A stretch of DNA of 64,000 nucleotides from Paraconiothyrium sp. Pb-2020 (lineage: Eukaryota > Ascomycota > Dothideomycetes > Pleosporales > Didymosphaeriaceae): the NCBI GenBank assembly GCA_022419385.1, contig JAJUBI010000004.1:1652047-1716046 (forward strand). Reading direction: 5' to 3'. The position numbers and the translations under genes are program-made. This document shows, one piece after another, positions 9,315 through 21,828 of the stretch. The notes beneath the pieces were generated by a model. That model was given only the letters and a program-made list of their open reading frames with translations, searched no databases and was not told the DNA's origin. How positions within the stretch are numbered: the first letter of the stretch is position 1; every line of letters begins with the position of its first letter.

Positions 9315-11126
9315 ATGGCTGCATCGGCTCGGGCCATCACGCCAACCCACACCGGCCCCTTCCCTGTGCCAAATAGGTCGGCCACGCCCAATTCGCACGC
9401 AGGCGCGACCTTTGGCACCCATCTTACAAAGTCACCGCGGGGCCTCTCGCCAAGACGCTCGCCTCAGCCGCTCACCGGAGCCGCGGCGCTCCATGACGAG
9501 CGGCAACGACAACACCAACTGCTACGCCAGACAAGTCCCAACCCCGCGCACGCCGTCGTCCAGAGCCTCATCGGAACAGCTCAGTCAGCGGTAAACAGCT
9601 CCAAGGACGCGCCAGCGCACGCGACCGGCGCGATGGAGAAGACCCAAAAACCCCTAGTCATTCCCGAAGCGGGCGCGATGACGGGTGACAACATGCAGAC
9701 GAGTCCCGTGAGCCTCTCCAGTTTTGGTTCAAACGACTCAAATAACGCTCCCAACGCGCCTGCCATGGAAGGCTCCACCCCGCAGATCACAATGGAGGCC
9801 GCGTCCCAGCAGCATCAACAACAACCACATCCACCGCAGCAGCATCACCAGCATATTGCACCTAATCCAAACGAGAACCCAAGTAACCGTGCCTTCACCT
9901 TCCCTGGACCTTTGGCAGATCACGACCCCCGCGCGCCGACGCGCCAGATGAGCTTGCCCGGCTACCAGAACAGCCCAAAGTCGCCTTCGGCCAAGCGCCA
10001 CAAGTGCCCGTATTGCGCTACCGACTTCACGCGACACCACAACCTGAAGAGCCATCTTCTGACACATAGCCAAGAAAAACCGTATGAGTGCCCAACTTGT
10101 CAAGCTCGCTTCCGGCGTCTCCATGACCTTAAGCGCCATACTAAGCTCCACACTGGCGAACGCCCGCATACCTGTCCGAAGTGCGGTCGCCGATTCGCTC
10201 GCGGAGACGCACTTGCCCGACACAACAAGGGGCAGGGTGGCTGCGCGGGTCGTCGATCTAGCTTTGGAATCGACAACGAGGATATGGACGGAAAGGGAGA
10301 AGACGGGATGGATGGCGTCATCTATCACGACGGCGAAGGCGACGAAGATGACGAAGGTCGGCGTGTTAGTGAGCCGGTGCGTAAGAGGCAAAATACGGGA
10401 AGCTCTACGCAAGGTCCGTATCGTCAGCATTCCAGCACCTATCCACCTCTAGCTGCGAACCGCGGATCATATAGCAGTGCGAACAATCTATACCCGCCTG
10501 GACCTGCTGGCCCTTCCGGTAACCAGTCCACTAACATCTCGCCCAAACTAGCTCCCGGAAGTCTTTCGAATCTTCACTACACGGCGAGTCAAGCAAACAT
10601 GTTCAGCCAGGGAGGGCATCCAATGACAGAAAGTCCCAAACCGCTTTCCCCGGGCCAGCAGGATCAACACCGCCTTGGTGCGCACGATGGCAGCATGGCA
10701 GGCTCGCGCTCGCCCAACATCCACCCGAACTTCCAACGCGCTCGAGGATCGCCATCCATTGGCATGGCGCCTCCTCAGGCTAACAATGGTCCTCATCTAC
10801 CTGCTTTGCCTGGATTGGCTCCTAGCATGCTGCCGAAGCAAGGTTCTCAGGGCGGTAGTAAGAACGGGCCAAGTATGCTTCAGCACCAACAGGTGCCATC
10901 GCAACCCGGAAGCGTGTCCAGCCCCGGCGCCAGCAGCAGTGGCAGCATGCGCGAGGTCATGGGTAACCAGGGGATCGACATGTGGCAATATGTACGGGAT
11001 ATGGAAGCCCGCATGGCAAAGATGGCACAAGAGCACGAGGCCAAAATGACCACATTGCAGACCGAAGTCACTACTCTTCGGGCGCAACTTGCTCAGCAAC
11101 ATGCACACAATACTCAACAGCAATAG
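9315..11126 (+). CDS. Three-finger C2H2 zinc-finger transcription factor
   Basis: Single-exon gene of 603 aa, probably a nuclear DNA-binding regulator. The zinc fingers are at residues ~231-310: finger 1 C231/C234...H247/H251, finger 2 C259/C262...H275/H279, finger 3 C287/C290...H303 with C310 as last ligand (C2HC-like). TGERPH-type linkers are present. The flanks are low-complexity: a Gln/His tract at ~165-185, an acidic patch at ~320-345, and long Ser/Pro/Gly regions. The C-terminus (~555-600) contains MWQYVRDMEARMAKMAQEHE and heptad-like leucines, a likely coiled coil for dimerisation. ATG at 9315 is the first in this frame after the leader. I do not recognise the specific orthologue and give no symbol. 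Confidence 0.9.
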   Translation: MAASARAITPTHTGPFPVPNRSATPNSHAGATFGTHLTKSPRGLSPRRSPQPLTGAAALHDERQRQHQLLRQTSPNPAHAVVQSLIGTAQSAVNSSKDAPAHATGAMEKTQKPLVIPEAGAMTGDNMQTSPVSLSSFGSNDSNNAPNAPAMEGSTPQITMEAASQQHQQQPHPPQQHHQHIAPNPNENPSNRAFTFPGPLADHDPRAPTRQMSLPGYQNSPKSPSAKRHKCPYCATDFTRHHNLKSHLLTHSQEKPYECPTCQARFRRLHDLKRHTKLHTGERPHTCPKCGRRFARGDALARHNKGQGGCAGRRSSFGIDNEDMDGKGEDGMDGVIYHDGEGDEDDEGRRVSEPVRKRQNTGSSTQGPYRQHSSTYPPLAANRGSYSSANNLYPPGPAGPSGNQSTNISPKLAPGSLSNLHYTASQANMFSQGGHPMTESPKPLSPGQQDQHRLGAHDGSMAGSRSPNIHPNFQRARGSPSIGMAPPQANNGPHLPALPGLAPSMLPKQGSQGGSKNGPSMLQHQQVPSQPGSVSSPGASSSGSMREVMGNQGIDMWQYVRDMEARMAKMAQEHEAKMTTLQTEVTTLRAQLAQQHAHNTQQQ

Positions 11127-12804
11127 GCTGAATAATTACTAAGATCTGGGTGGTACGCGATAACGAATGTACCAATACGATCAACTTGCGAAAGCCAGCA
11201 CCTTATCATGCGCCACAAAGCTGTATGAGCGCTCATTTCAGCGACAGGAGTCGGGAGGTGCGAGAATTGGCACCGAAGCAGCATCATCGAAATTAGGAGT
11301 TTAGGGGCACCGGGTAAGGTGCGGGTTCTCTGGAGCGTGTTCGAATTATCCCGTTCGAAAAGTCGATTACGGCAGCAACAGCACTGGGTACACCTCTGAG
11401 CTTTCCGGATGCTTCCAATACACGAAGTCCGCAAAGCATAATTTCGAAACATGACTTTCGCTGGTGTTGTTGGGTCGGTCCTCTCTGGTTTACGGGTCTC
11501 ACCCGTTGTATTTTTAGCGTCACATTTCTGCGTCTCTTGCTTTACGTTATGGGAATGGCTGAGGTTAGATCTGGGATGGCAACGAGCATGTACAGTCTAG
11601 CCCGGAGCGTCTCTATTGGTGGATCTGGGAGACTGATGATGGGAGTTGGTGCTTTCTTTCGGGTGATACCTTATGGGGGCTATTGGGAGATTGGTTGGAT
11701 TACGCTGGTGTACGTAGGAATGAGATCTCCGTTAACTTCATCTGGACCAGATGTATGTGAAGTGTTATCGAATATGCTCAAGTGAGGAAACATGAAAGAA
11801 GATAGTCGGCGCTGATGAGAAGCAATGGGGGGCACCGGATGTTGTGCTTAGCGCTTGGTTTATATGTTTATGTACTTGCCAATGATATGGGCGAAGATTG
11901 GTAGAAGGCGTAGGGCTGTCTCAGCGAATCCTACCCCACCATCCCACCAAACCTCCGACAGCGAAGGCTGCGTGCGACACAAGCCATTGGCTCTCGGAGG
12001 ACCTTGTATCTGGTTTCCGTCGTATCGCGCTTTCGATTCCAATATAATGCGGACGAGATTACCGCGTCGTGGGCGCCATGGCCAGGATCATCTCAGCTCG
12101 CGTTCCCCACACCCTGGTCTCCGCAGGCGCGCCGTAACATGGCAGCACATCCTTGACAACGGACAGTAAACACGCCGGTGCCCAAGCTGGCAATTCCCTC
12201 GATCGCAATCAACAATTCCCCCGGCATATCCAAACCCCTGCTGCCAACCAGCGGTCCAGGCGCGCTGCTGTTGACGTCGTCTCGGACGAGTGAAACTCGT
12301 GGTTGCCGCCGCGATCTTTGTTGTCGTAAACACCACCGCTGGAACCGAGTCCGACGTACTTCGAGCCGCTGCGCTTCTCCCCAGCAATTGACTGTTTCTA
12401 CCCAAGGTGTGAGAGGCTTGCCCTGGACCTTGGTTCACCCGCCTATCAACCAAAGTTGGAGTCGCAGCATTTTGGAAGGGTGAGTCTGAGCTTGCGGAAT
12501 GCACCCGCAGAGGGCGCCTGCTAACTTTCACCTCAGCAACGCTCCTACCGCCTCTCTACGGTCTCTTCGCCTAGAGAACACGCGCTCGCAGTGCTCCCGC
12601 CCGGCCGCATAGACGGCTGAACCTGTTCCCGCCCGCACACGCTGTCTTTCCCATTGCGGCCTCGTCTGCCCCGCATACACCGACCTTTCCTCTCGAGTCG
12701 TTCGAAGCGCATCCTGCTATCGCCCAGCCTCCAAGCACGCGACTACATACGATTTCTTGGTAGACTCTCGCCTGATAGCACACGAACGAAAGAGTTGGAT
12801 CAAC
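11127..12804. other. Intergenic between C2H2 regulator and kinase
   Basis: About 1.7 kb holding the 3' flank of the zinc-finger gene and the promoter/5' leader of the kinase. No further gene recognised. Confidence 0.5.
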
Positions 12805-15242
12805 ATGGCGGAGGGTTTTACCGTGAGCGGTTCCGTGGACCCCACGACACTGTACACAAAACAGCAATGCATAGGTAGGCGCACATGCAAGATAAGCCTC
12901 TGGGGCCATGCTGACGACATGCAGGTGGGGGCAGCTTTGGAAAAGTATATAAAGGGTATGCGCAGGCATCCTACTCTACTAATAGAGCGCTGATTCCCGC
13001 AGTATCGACCGAAGGACCGGCCAACTCGTCGCTATCAAGATCATCGATGTCGAAAACGCCGAAGATGAAGTCGACGATATCATCAGTGAGATCTCCATCC
13101 TCTCCAACATGCACTCGCCGTATGTTACCAAGTACTATGGCTCGTATCTGCACAACACGGAACTGTGGATCGTCATGGGGTTTTGCTCTGGAGGAAGCTG
13201 CGCAGACCTGATGAGGCCGGGGCCAATTGACGAGAGCGAGATTGCCGTGATGCTCAAGGAACTGCTCATGGGTCTTTGCTATTTGCATGAAGACCACAAG
13301 CTGCATCGAGATATCAAGGGTGAGTTGCATCCTCCAAACATAGAGGTATCCGATTAATGTATATGCAGCCGCAAACATCCTCGTGGGCTCCAACGGCCAG
13401 GTCAAATTGGCCGATTTCGGTGTCTCGGGCCAGCTCTCTGCGACCATGACGAAGAAGAACACATTCGTTGGGACTCCCTTCTGGATGGCCCCGGAAGTCA
13501 TCAAGCAGTCCGGCTACGACCACAAGGCCGACATATGGTCGCTTGGCATTACCGCGCTCGAACTCGCGCGGGGCGAACCTCCATATGCCGACATACATCC
13601 CATGAAGGTCCTCTTTCTGATACCCAAGAATCCCTCGCCACAGTTGACCGGCAACTTTACCCCGGCATTCAAAGAGTTTGTGAACCTCTGTTTGAGGAAG
13701 GACCCCAAGGAGCGACCGTCGGCAAAGCAACTACTGCAATCACCCTTTATCCGGAAAGCTGGGAAGCCGGCAAGGTTGCAGGAGCTGATATTTCGGTACC
13801 AGGAATACCAGGCGCGTCACCCCAAGCAGGCTGATTCGGAGGACGAAGACACCCCCGTGAAGAAGCGGGAACCAGTAAATGAAGAGCTGTGGGATTTTGG
13901 TACCATCCGTCCCATCAAGGATCGGGGAGGCAATGCGCTGAAGCCTATGAACGAGTCCGGTGCCAACGCCCGACAAGCGTCGCCCCAGAGGAAGCCTATC
14001 CTCAATCAGCGAGGTGGCGGTGGAGACGAGAACTATTACGGAGCAGCAGACACTGTTCGACCGAGCCCACCTCCATCTCCCACGAAGCGCTTAGCGAAGC
14101 TTGATATCCCAGCTTCTCCAATGAGCTCCTTGAAGACTGCGGTCCGAGTACCATTACCACCATCTCCCGAGAAAAGATCGATCCCGCCACTACCCCCACC
14201 AACAGCACAAGAAGTACGGAAGTCACCAGTGCCAGCAGCCTTCTCGCCGCATCCCATGAGCCGAGGGATGGTCACGCCAACGAAATCGCCCGCACAACCT
14301 CGACGGCAAACACCGCTTGGTCGCGACTACGACGAATATCTACAACGATCAATCGCCGAAGACATGGCTGCTATGGAGATGACGCCCCGACGAGACCCGA
14401 CACCTACGCGACATGCTGTACTTCCGCAGATGTCGATTCCTGAGATACCACCTTTCCGAGGCGGTCAACCTCAATCGTCGAGTAACGTCACATCTGCAAA
14501 CCAAACCCAACCACACAGCCCTACACAGAATCAGAATCAGAACCAGAGTCAGAATCAGAACCAGAATCGGAATCAGAACCAGAATCAGAACCAGAATCAG
14601 AGCCGGCGACCATCGCAGGTTCAGAAACCACTCCCGCCACTCGCTGGCCAGCAACCGCTCCCTCAGCTCACGAACCAGACGCCGCTGTTATCATCACAAC
14701 CATCACCGAACTCAGCATCGCCTCCTCGACCCGGCTCATCATCGTCATATGATCCTTTCGGTGGCCCCATGATCAACGACTGGAACAAAATGACGGGCGC
14801 ACAAACACCATCCCACCCTCTCCCTCCCGCCCCACACGCCAACAAGCCCTCCCCCATATCGCGCGGCTCCTTCGGCCGCCCCAAGCAACCCCTCACCCCA
14901 GGCTCCCCCACCTCGGCCCCCACCGAAATCACCGCCCTCACCGGCGTCGTCCTCCCCGCGCTCGAAGCCGCCCTCTCCCGCCGCGCGTACCACCTCTCGC
15001 TCAAGAACAAAACCGAGGCCGCCCAGGCGCCGCGCGACTTGCACGCTTTCGTCGAGCAGAAGAAGCGCCGGCAAGAGTGCCACGACAGGGTGAAGAGGAT
15101 CGTGGGCGAGCTGAAGAGGGGGTTTGCGGAGCTGGATGAGTGGGACGAGAGGGGTGGGGTGGGCATGGGGGGTGAGGTTTCGGGGTTTCTGGAGGGGTTT
15201 TTGGAGGAGGTTTTGGTGAGGGTGGAGCCGGCTGATGATTGA
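12805..15242 (+). CDS. Ste20/GCK-family serine/threonine protein kinase
   Basis: Four exons: 12805-12874, 12925-12955, 13003-13319, 13369-15242. They sum to 2292 nt (763 aa). Splicing creates the glycine loop GGGSFGKVYKG (24-34); exon 2 is only 31 nt and lies inside it. Other kinase landmarks are K46 in VAIK, HRD at 135-137, DFG at 155-157 and APE at 180-182, with GTPFWMAPE typical of Ste20/GCK kinases. The ~500-residue tail is Pro/Ser-rich, carries an Asn/Gln repeat, and ends in a conserved-looking helical segment (ALTGVVLPALEAAL, then ...EQKKRRQECHDRVKRIV). The closest named relatives are fungal Sid1/SepM or MST-type GCK kinases that act in septation and polarity networks. Which one cannot be decided without alignment, so no symbol is given. 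Confidence 0.9.
14526..14602 (+). repeat. Asn/Gln-encoding CAGAAT/CAGAAC microsatellite in the kinase tail
   Basis: Imperfect hexamer repeat of CAGAAT and CAGAAC with occasional CAGAGT and CGGAAT, translated as a run of alternating Gln-Asn residues in the kinase C-terminal region. Confidence 0.9.
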
Positions 15243-16958
15243 CGGGATTGATGGGGAGGAGGGTGGTGTGTGGTTGTTTGAGAGCGGGTGGGAGTATGAT
15301 AGGATACTGTTTTGCATGCACGGGACTGGCGATTGGGGGTTTGAGGTACGGGTGGGATGGGCTAGGTTTGGGAGGGAAGGAAGCGTGGCGTTTTGAAATT
15401 GGCGTGATGAGGGTATGGCTTCCCCGCCTTGCCTTGCCTTTTCTTTTCTTTTGTTTTGTTAGGAATGGTATATCCCCCGTCTCATGTCGTCTCTTCTTTA
15501 AGCGGTACTTTTCGAATGGGCTTGTTAAGCTCTCTCTGCTGTGGATGTGAACCTCGGATTTTGCTGTGCGGCGAGTATCTTACGTGGAGCAGAGCGAGGT
15601 CTGTCAGAGGGTAAGGGTTGTGTATAAGGGTTGGAAAATTGCACGGTTTGAACGCAAGTAGTTATAGCTATACTTTAGCGCTATACACTGCGCCATGGCT
15701 TTGTGGAGAGCACCGATGGGTTACTTAGGTCGGACGGCTAATTACCCCCTTGACTTCGTTTATATGGCACCCTTGTGCAGGTTGGCTGAGCTGCACTGTA
15801 AATAGGCGAGCCCGACAACACTGCTTTCTTTAGCGCCCGACGGGAGTGTTGTAGCTGCCTTAGCCTCGCATGCAAATAGCTTTGGAAGCTGCGATGGGTA
15901 TCACGCACGTGTAGGTGGTTTGGTTACCGTTTGCTCTACTGCGGGTCTTCGTTGGGGTTACGTGGCGCTTCATACTTGGGGTCTACAGCTTTGTATGTTG
16001 ACGGTTATGTTATTTTGAGTTAGTTCTTAGCTTGTGGTACTGCTGGGATTGCGGAGATGGACCTTTTTCACTGCTTTCTTAGCGTCGGCGGGGAGGGAAG
16101 ATCGTGTAAGGAGTGAAGGATGTGATTGGCTTAGTCTACTATACTCGTAGTAGGGAAGGTCTGTAGTACTCTCTTTGCTGGCCTGAGCGGGGGTTTGCTT
16201 GGTGAGGTGTGTTTTGAACTGCACATGCGGGTTGTGAAGATAGTCTCCGGGGGCTTATGTATTTTGGAACTTGCTGTAAGTACGAGTGGTGTCTCTGGGG
16301 TATAAGGTGAGTGCACTTAGTGCCTATCTGATCCGGACAAGTGGATTGAACGTCGTCAATCTCATGGACCAGGCATTTTCTGATCTGTCCAATTTCTGTC
16401 TGTCTCTGACGGTGCTTCATCCTCGAGCTCGCGAGTCTCCTATCTCTATAATTAAGAGCGCATGCGAAGTGATCTTGGATAAACCAACCGAGCGCACTAA
16501 TAATCTAGTTCGGATGAGGAGCTGGGTCCTGGCGCGCGTGATGGCTAAGACTTGGTCTGGGGCGCAAGATGCACATGTGGCGGGGTACGACACTGCATCC
16601 TCTAGCGCAGATGAGATGTTATGAGTGCTACTAGGATGGTATTCAACTAATCGATTCAAGGGTTGGTTCATAGTGGGTGCGCAGGTTGAGTAACTTTGCA
16701 AGAGGGTGGCTAGAGTTCAGAGTATGCCCAAGTTTAGCTTTATTAAAGGTGGGGTTCTCTCACAGTGTGATAGCTGCACTTCGAGATAAGCAACGCGTGT
16801 AGGGATGCCAGCCTTGCCACGTCTGTGTGTGCTTATGGTAAGTCCGGCATCGTGTTGCTCCTGCTTTACTGGTATCCGGCATCTCTATGAGATCGAGATA
16901 CGGATGTTACCTTTCACCTCAAGTATGCGACAGCCCCGTTCCTTGATTTGTCCAGCTG
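15243..16958. other. Intergenic, nothing recognised
   Basis: Kinase 3' flank (T/C-rich 15425-15465) and promoter of the next gene. Open frames are short and lack domains. Confidence 0.5.
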
Positions 16959-19900
16959 ATGTTGTGCGAACCAAGCTTGGATTTTACCTTCGCCAAGACT
17001 CGTATATGCGGGCAAACCGGTGAAGCGGCGCAGAAATCGCTGACCTGCAACCGCCTTCCCCTCCGACATGTCCTTTCACTGTTGCTTTTTACCCCTTTCG
17101 TTATGTCTGGAACATGCTACTCCGATCTGCCACGGGCGACCGAAATACCCAAGGCGGTTGTTATACCGCCGAGTGGAAATTTTGAGGACAACGAGGGGAA
17201 GTGGTCTTCATTTCACATTTACCTTCGTAATTTTCGGAGTGGCCGCGTCAAAAGTATCGAAGGTCTACCCTCAACAGGACATTGCGTGCGAAAACAAGAA
17301 TTTCAGGTCCTGCACGGACATCAAGTCTCTGGACTCGATTCGAATTCGGGAGATAATTCAACCAGAGTTCGCAATACGACAGCTGTACCTCGAGACGTCG
17401 TGACGTATGAACACTTGACCTATTTCATCCCAAGTACATCGTATGGGTACACCGCGGGGGCTTATTACCGTATGTCTGGATCTTTCCTCTAGGTTTTGAA
17501 AACCTCAACCTCGCTGTTAGGCAGCTTGACTTGCAATGAAACAGTATGCAGTACTACAAGCTGATGATGGTACAGGTAACAACGGAAAAGGTGCCGTTGG
17601 AAACCTTGTCCTGGGTGGATACGATCAATCTCGAGCAAGATGGGCGAACGGCGTCAGTGTCGAATTGCCCATCGACAATAGCAACAGTATCGACTTGACC
17701 GTGGAGTCTATTGAACTTGGGTTTGACCAGGGCACCAGCTGGTCCAGGCACACCTATCGCATTTCCAATTCAACGGGGTTCCTCGTCACGATTGATTACA
17801 CCCGACCATACTTGTGGCTTCCCGATGACATTTGCGACAGCTTTGCGCAAATTTTCGGGTTGAGTTACAACGATACATCTAATCAATACATGGTCAGCGA
17901 AATAGCACATCATGATAACCAGCAACGAAATGCTACCGTGACCTTCGAAATGGGGAGTGGTAGAAGTGCAAACCACCATACCGCAAAGATTGATCTCCCT
18001 TACGACGCATTCAACCTCGAAGTTAAAACACTAGCTGTCGACAATGCAACGAGGTATTTCCCACTCAAGAGGTCGCTGAACGGAAAATATATTCTTGGAC
18101 GCACCTTCTTGCAGGAATCGTACCTCATCGTTGACTATGAGCGAGGCAATTTCACAATAGCGCCTGCAGCATACAACGATCCCATGCCAGATCAAATTAT
18201 TGTGCCACTCAAAGCTTTCAGATGGTATCCGATCAGGCCCACACTCACGCGCAGAGCATCATTCAAAGACAAAGGCATTTCTGCTGGAGCCATCGCTGGT
18301 TTAGTCGTGGGCCTCATCGCCGTCATAATTACCGCTTTAGGAATCCATTTCTGGAGGAAGAGAAGACTTGCAAGTAGGAAGGCGCGATCTTATACGGAAA
18401 CCATAAGAATCGTTACTACGGTTGTGGGGAAAGAGGTTAAGCATCGTCGCGTCTCCGAATTTGGTTCTCAGTCATATGCTATAGGTGGCTCCTATGGCAA
18501 TGACCGTGATTCCAAGGCCACGGGACTCGTCTCACCCATCAACGAAATGGATAACCCACCCACAGAGCTGTACTCCCCCTCAGACATCTATAGCGAAGAC
18601 CTAGATTGTTTCTCTGCTAGCACCAAATATGAACGCCGCACATCCGAGCGAAGAGCCTTCGCGCAAAACACACCGTACGAGCACAAAGCGAAAGGGGAGC
18701 TGATTACTGGTAAAGACAACGTTGGGCATCCTCGCTATATTGGATCTCCGAAGAAGCAGGATACCTTAACAGAGACCTATGCAGATATCGAAAGCTTGTT
18801 GAAAGACCTTCGAGAGAATGGCGACATTTATAACGAATCCTCGGTCAGCCTTAGTTTTGATTGCGAACTTGGGGCTATCATCGGATCCCTCAAGATACAG
18901 CAATGCGCAGATATCAAGGCCTCAATCAGCAATGCTCTCTGCAATCATGTCGTCATTGTTAGTTCAGACCAAAGTACAAGAGGGACCAGGATAGAGGCTG
19001 TTACGTGCATAGCATTTGCAAAGCGACGATGGGGCCTCCTAGGTGAACAATTGCTCAGAGATATTTCAAGACTTTGCGCGGACGGTCACCAGAATCACCG
19101 AAAACGACTCCCATGTGGTAAGTCAACTTCTAGGAGGTACTTTTAATGGAATGGTCATGCAGAGATCAGAGAGGTCATTATGAAACGAGCTGACGTGAAT
19201 GTAGCCATTGGAAATGAGGACCAGCCAGAGCTTACCTATACCATGAGCCTTTACGAAGGTATTCTCAGCGTGGAATTTCGAGAAGAAGTCTTCCTTGATC
19301 GTCTCAAGGAGTTTGCCAATGCTTTAAGTTGGCTTTGTAGAGCGTTGCGGACTCCACGTCCACGTGACTCGTCACATGGGCATTTTCTCTCAACATCGAC
19401 CTGCCACAACGAAAGCCCCATTCCCGAGCTCAAAAGTGCGGGGGATACGGAAATGACATCCCCCAAAATCTGCATAAAGTTTGGTCTACTCTCTGAGCCA
19501 TATCACACGGTCGAAAACAGCTGTTGGCAAAAGCTTTTCAAGTCATGCTATATACTAAAAGATGAAGTCATTGGAAACCTCGATTTTCCTGGTAAAGGTA
19601 TCGAGGTACCGTTCGATTTGATGACTAGTCTCGCAGCTATCGAGTATCCAGTCCTTGTGGATGGTGGAACTGTTTTAGCGGGCTACCAAACCGTCCTGTT
19701 TCCAACACAAATGGAACCTACTTACGTACAATTCCATCTTGAAATCAGCGAGGACGGACAGATAAACCCATTCGAAATCGATTACGCACAACGAGTGCAT
19801 GTTACAGACTACGCGCAGTTCAAACATCTGCGTTGTTTCCTGGGTTGGTGCAATCCTGCACATATCCAGCTCGGCACCAAGAACCTTCCCGTCACTGTTA

Positions 19901-20931
19901 CGTATTCTGACACAAGGGAGAAAGAGAAGACACTGCATCGCAGCGGTCTTTCTAAGGGGTTCCAGATCACGTCCGCTAGCCCCATACAAGCCGGGATCAA
20001 CGGTCAAATAAGCTACTCCTTCAGATCTCATCGCCTCCGCTTTCACCCGTCGTCAGACTACGTGAAGATGCTGCTTGATACATCTAAAGACGTAGTACTG
20101 GTCGCTGACGTACATGCTCGCCGATCATGGTTGCTCCCAAAGCTCAGCGTTATGCTTCACATGGCACATGCATGGGTTGCCCTTATGGACCCTTCTCCAG
20201 ATGCAGACCCGATCCCGTTCGTTGAACCCCACGATGGACAGCGAAGAGTTGTCGAGCCGCTACTTGGTCAAGGAGATATCGTTGTTTGCGGCGTGGATAG
20301 TGATTCGTTCACACTTCGCCGGTTGTTGATTGGATTAAGTATGAATCTTCTCGCGTCGGTTGACCGTAAGGCAAAAAGTAAGAAAAGGACTTTGTACGGA
20401 TTCGAATTCATGGATCTTGTCTCGGAGCCCGGAAGAGGTGGGTTTATGAAAGAGTTCAAGATCTCTACCAGCCAGAGCTGGCTTGCACTGGCGAATCATG
20501 CCGACGCTGTTGTTGTCTGTTCAAATCTTGGCGAGGCAATCATTCCTGCATATGACGAACGTCGCAAGAGCGGGAGATGCAACGTTGTTCCATGCGGAAA
20601 AGATTACCTCGCAGCTCATCTGACCTGCCTTGAACGTTTGAGCGCTCGAGCTGGATCAGCCATCATTTCCAACAATATTGGCCCAATAACGCTTTCTTCG
20701 CATATCAGCTGGGAGCCCTCTGGCAATCCATTTGAAGCATGTAATCACAACTGTAATAGTACAGATACATGCTGGGCGAGGCTGACCATGCTTCAAAACC
20801 TTGATCGCAGACGTGTCTTCAGCTTACACTTTGGCCGGTGGTCGAGAGCCCTTAGATTGGGGAGACCAATAGATACTAGAGGTGCTGTTGTATTCGGGAA
20901 ATTCAGTTCGAAGGTGGGTGTAGCGCCGTGA
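16959..20931 (+). CDS. Peptidase A1-like ectodomain, transmembrane helix and large cytoplasmic domain in one protein
   Basis: Proposed exons 16959-17469, 17591-18957, 19043-19117, 19165-20931 (3720 nt, 1239 aa, frame kept). The N-terminus has a hydrophobic segment (HVLSLLLFTPFV), then a pepsin-like fold recognisable by VVIPPSGNFEDNEGKWSSF, YGYTAGAYYR, NLVLGGYD, LWLPDDICDSF and YILGRTFLQESYLIVDYERG. Both catalytic Asp motifs look lost (STG and LPDDIC in place of DTG/DSG), and the N-terminal lobe is shorter than usual. A single TM helix follows (AGAIAGLVVGLIAVIITALG, about residues 402-425) with a basic stop-transfer WRKRR. The ~800-residue inside part contains FQDFARTVTRI, IREVIMKRADV, FEFMDLVSEPGRGGFMKE and VVVCSNLGEAI. 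I recall these as conserved in large uncharacterised fungal proteins. Introns 3 and 4 were chosen because they restore that conserved frame; the acceptor of the last one (CAGAG at 19164) is inferred. Possibly a receptor-like pseudoprotease. Confidence 0.65.
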
Positions 20932-21828
20932 GATGACTGCGATAGGCGAGGCAAGACAATGAATCGAGGTTGAAAGGGCTCTTCAATTGAATTATAGATA
21001 TACTGATATATAAGTGCCACCGGAACTTCAGATGCATGTTCCTTCGCAACTAGATGATATGTCTTGGCAAGAACGCGACCTACCTGACATATGAGTTTCG
21101 CTTTACCAGGCCTAGCTCTTGCTTAGTCCTCCAAAACATTTTCATTCCATTCTCCAAAGCCTGTTTCGCTAGGTTGAAGGTGGTCCGAAACAAGCCGAAC
21201 CCTTCTGATCCACTTCACTCTTATTTCTGGGCGCGCTTTATAAGCCTAGTGCACATACAAGCTTCTGCAAAGCTCTAGCTGTTCAACTAAGCCATCGTGA
21301 AGATGCTTAGATCTGGAGATATGGACATTCGATTGCCGAGCGAAGTGTCGAGGCGTTACAACCCACGAAAGTGAACTCAGACAAGCAATGCAGCGTTCCT
21401 GCAGTTTTGTAAGCTCCAGGAGGAACAGAGACAGGAGATGCTTATGAGCGGTAGATAAACTTACTTTTTGAAAGTATTCGATTTCATTCCCGCAAGACAT
21501 CAGCGTTGTAAAGGTTTCGTTCTCCTCGAGATTTGCTTTCCTAAGCATGCACGCGAATACTCACTCTAACGCCCTAGCCCAACGTATATGGTGGCCTAGC
21601 TGTGCAAAAGCTATTGCGAGTTCGGAGGTTGATCGGTGAGCGGTAGATGCGGTTTACGTATTCGACGTGGCGCCTAGATTTTGCTCTGAGCTTTCGTTGG
21701 GGGCTGGGACCCATATTGCCCGACAGGCACTCTACGGATCGCAAACATGTTCTGACTGAGTGAGTGTGAGAGATGCGTCAGTAGTTATGTTGAGGTCCCG
21801 TCTCCTACCACCCCTGTGTGCTCTATAT
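20932..21828. other. Intergenic between convergent genes
   Basis: 3' flanks of the A1-like fusion gene and the Zn2Cys6 gene. No further coding sequence recognised. Confidence 0.5.

Noticed and set aside
9738..10430. 230-codon minus-strand frame inside the C2H2 gene
   Set aside because: Antisense shadow of the zinc-finger coding sequence.
14663..15321. 167-190 codon minus-strand frames at the end of the kinase
   Set aside because: Antisense shadows of the Pro/Ser-rich kinase tail.
19118..19180. Separate gene starting at ATG 19180
   Set aside because: A plausible splice joins it in frame to the upstream exon, and the conserved block IREVIMKRADV spans the junction; ATG 19180 lies inside it.
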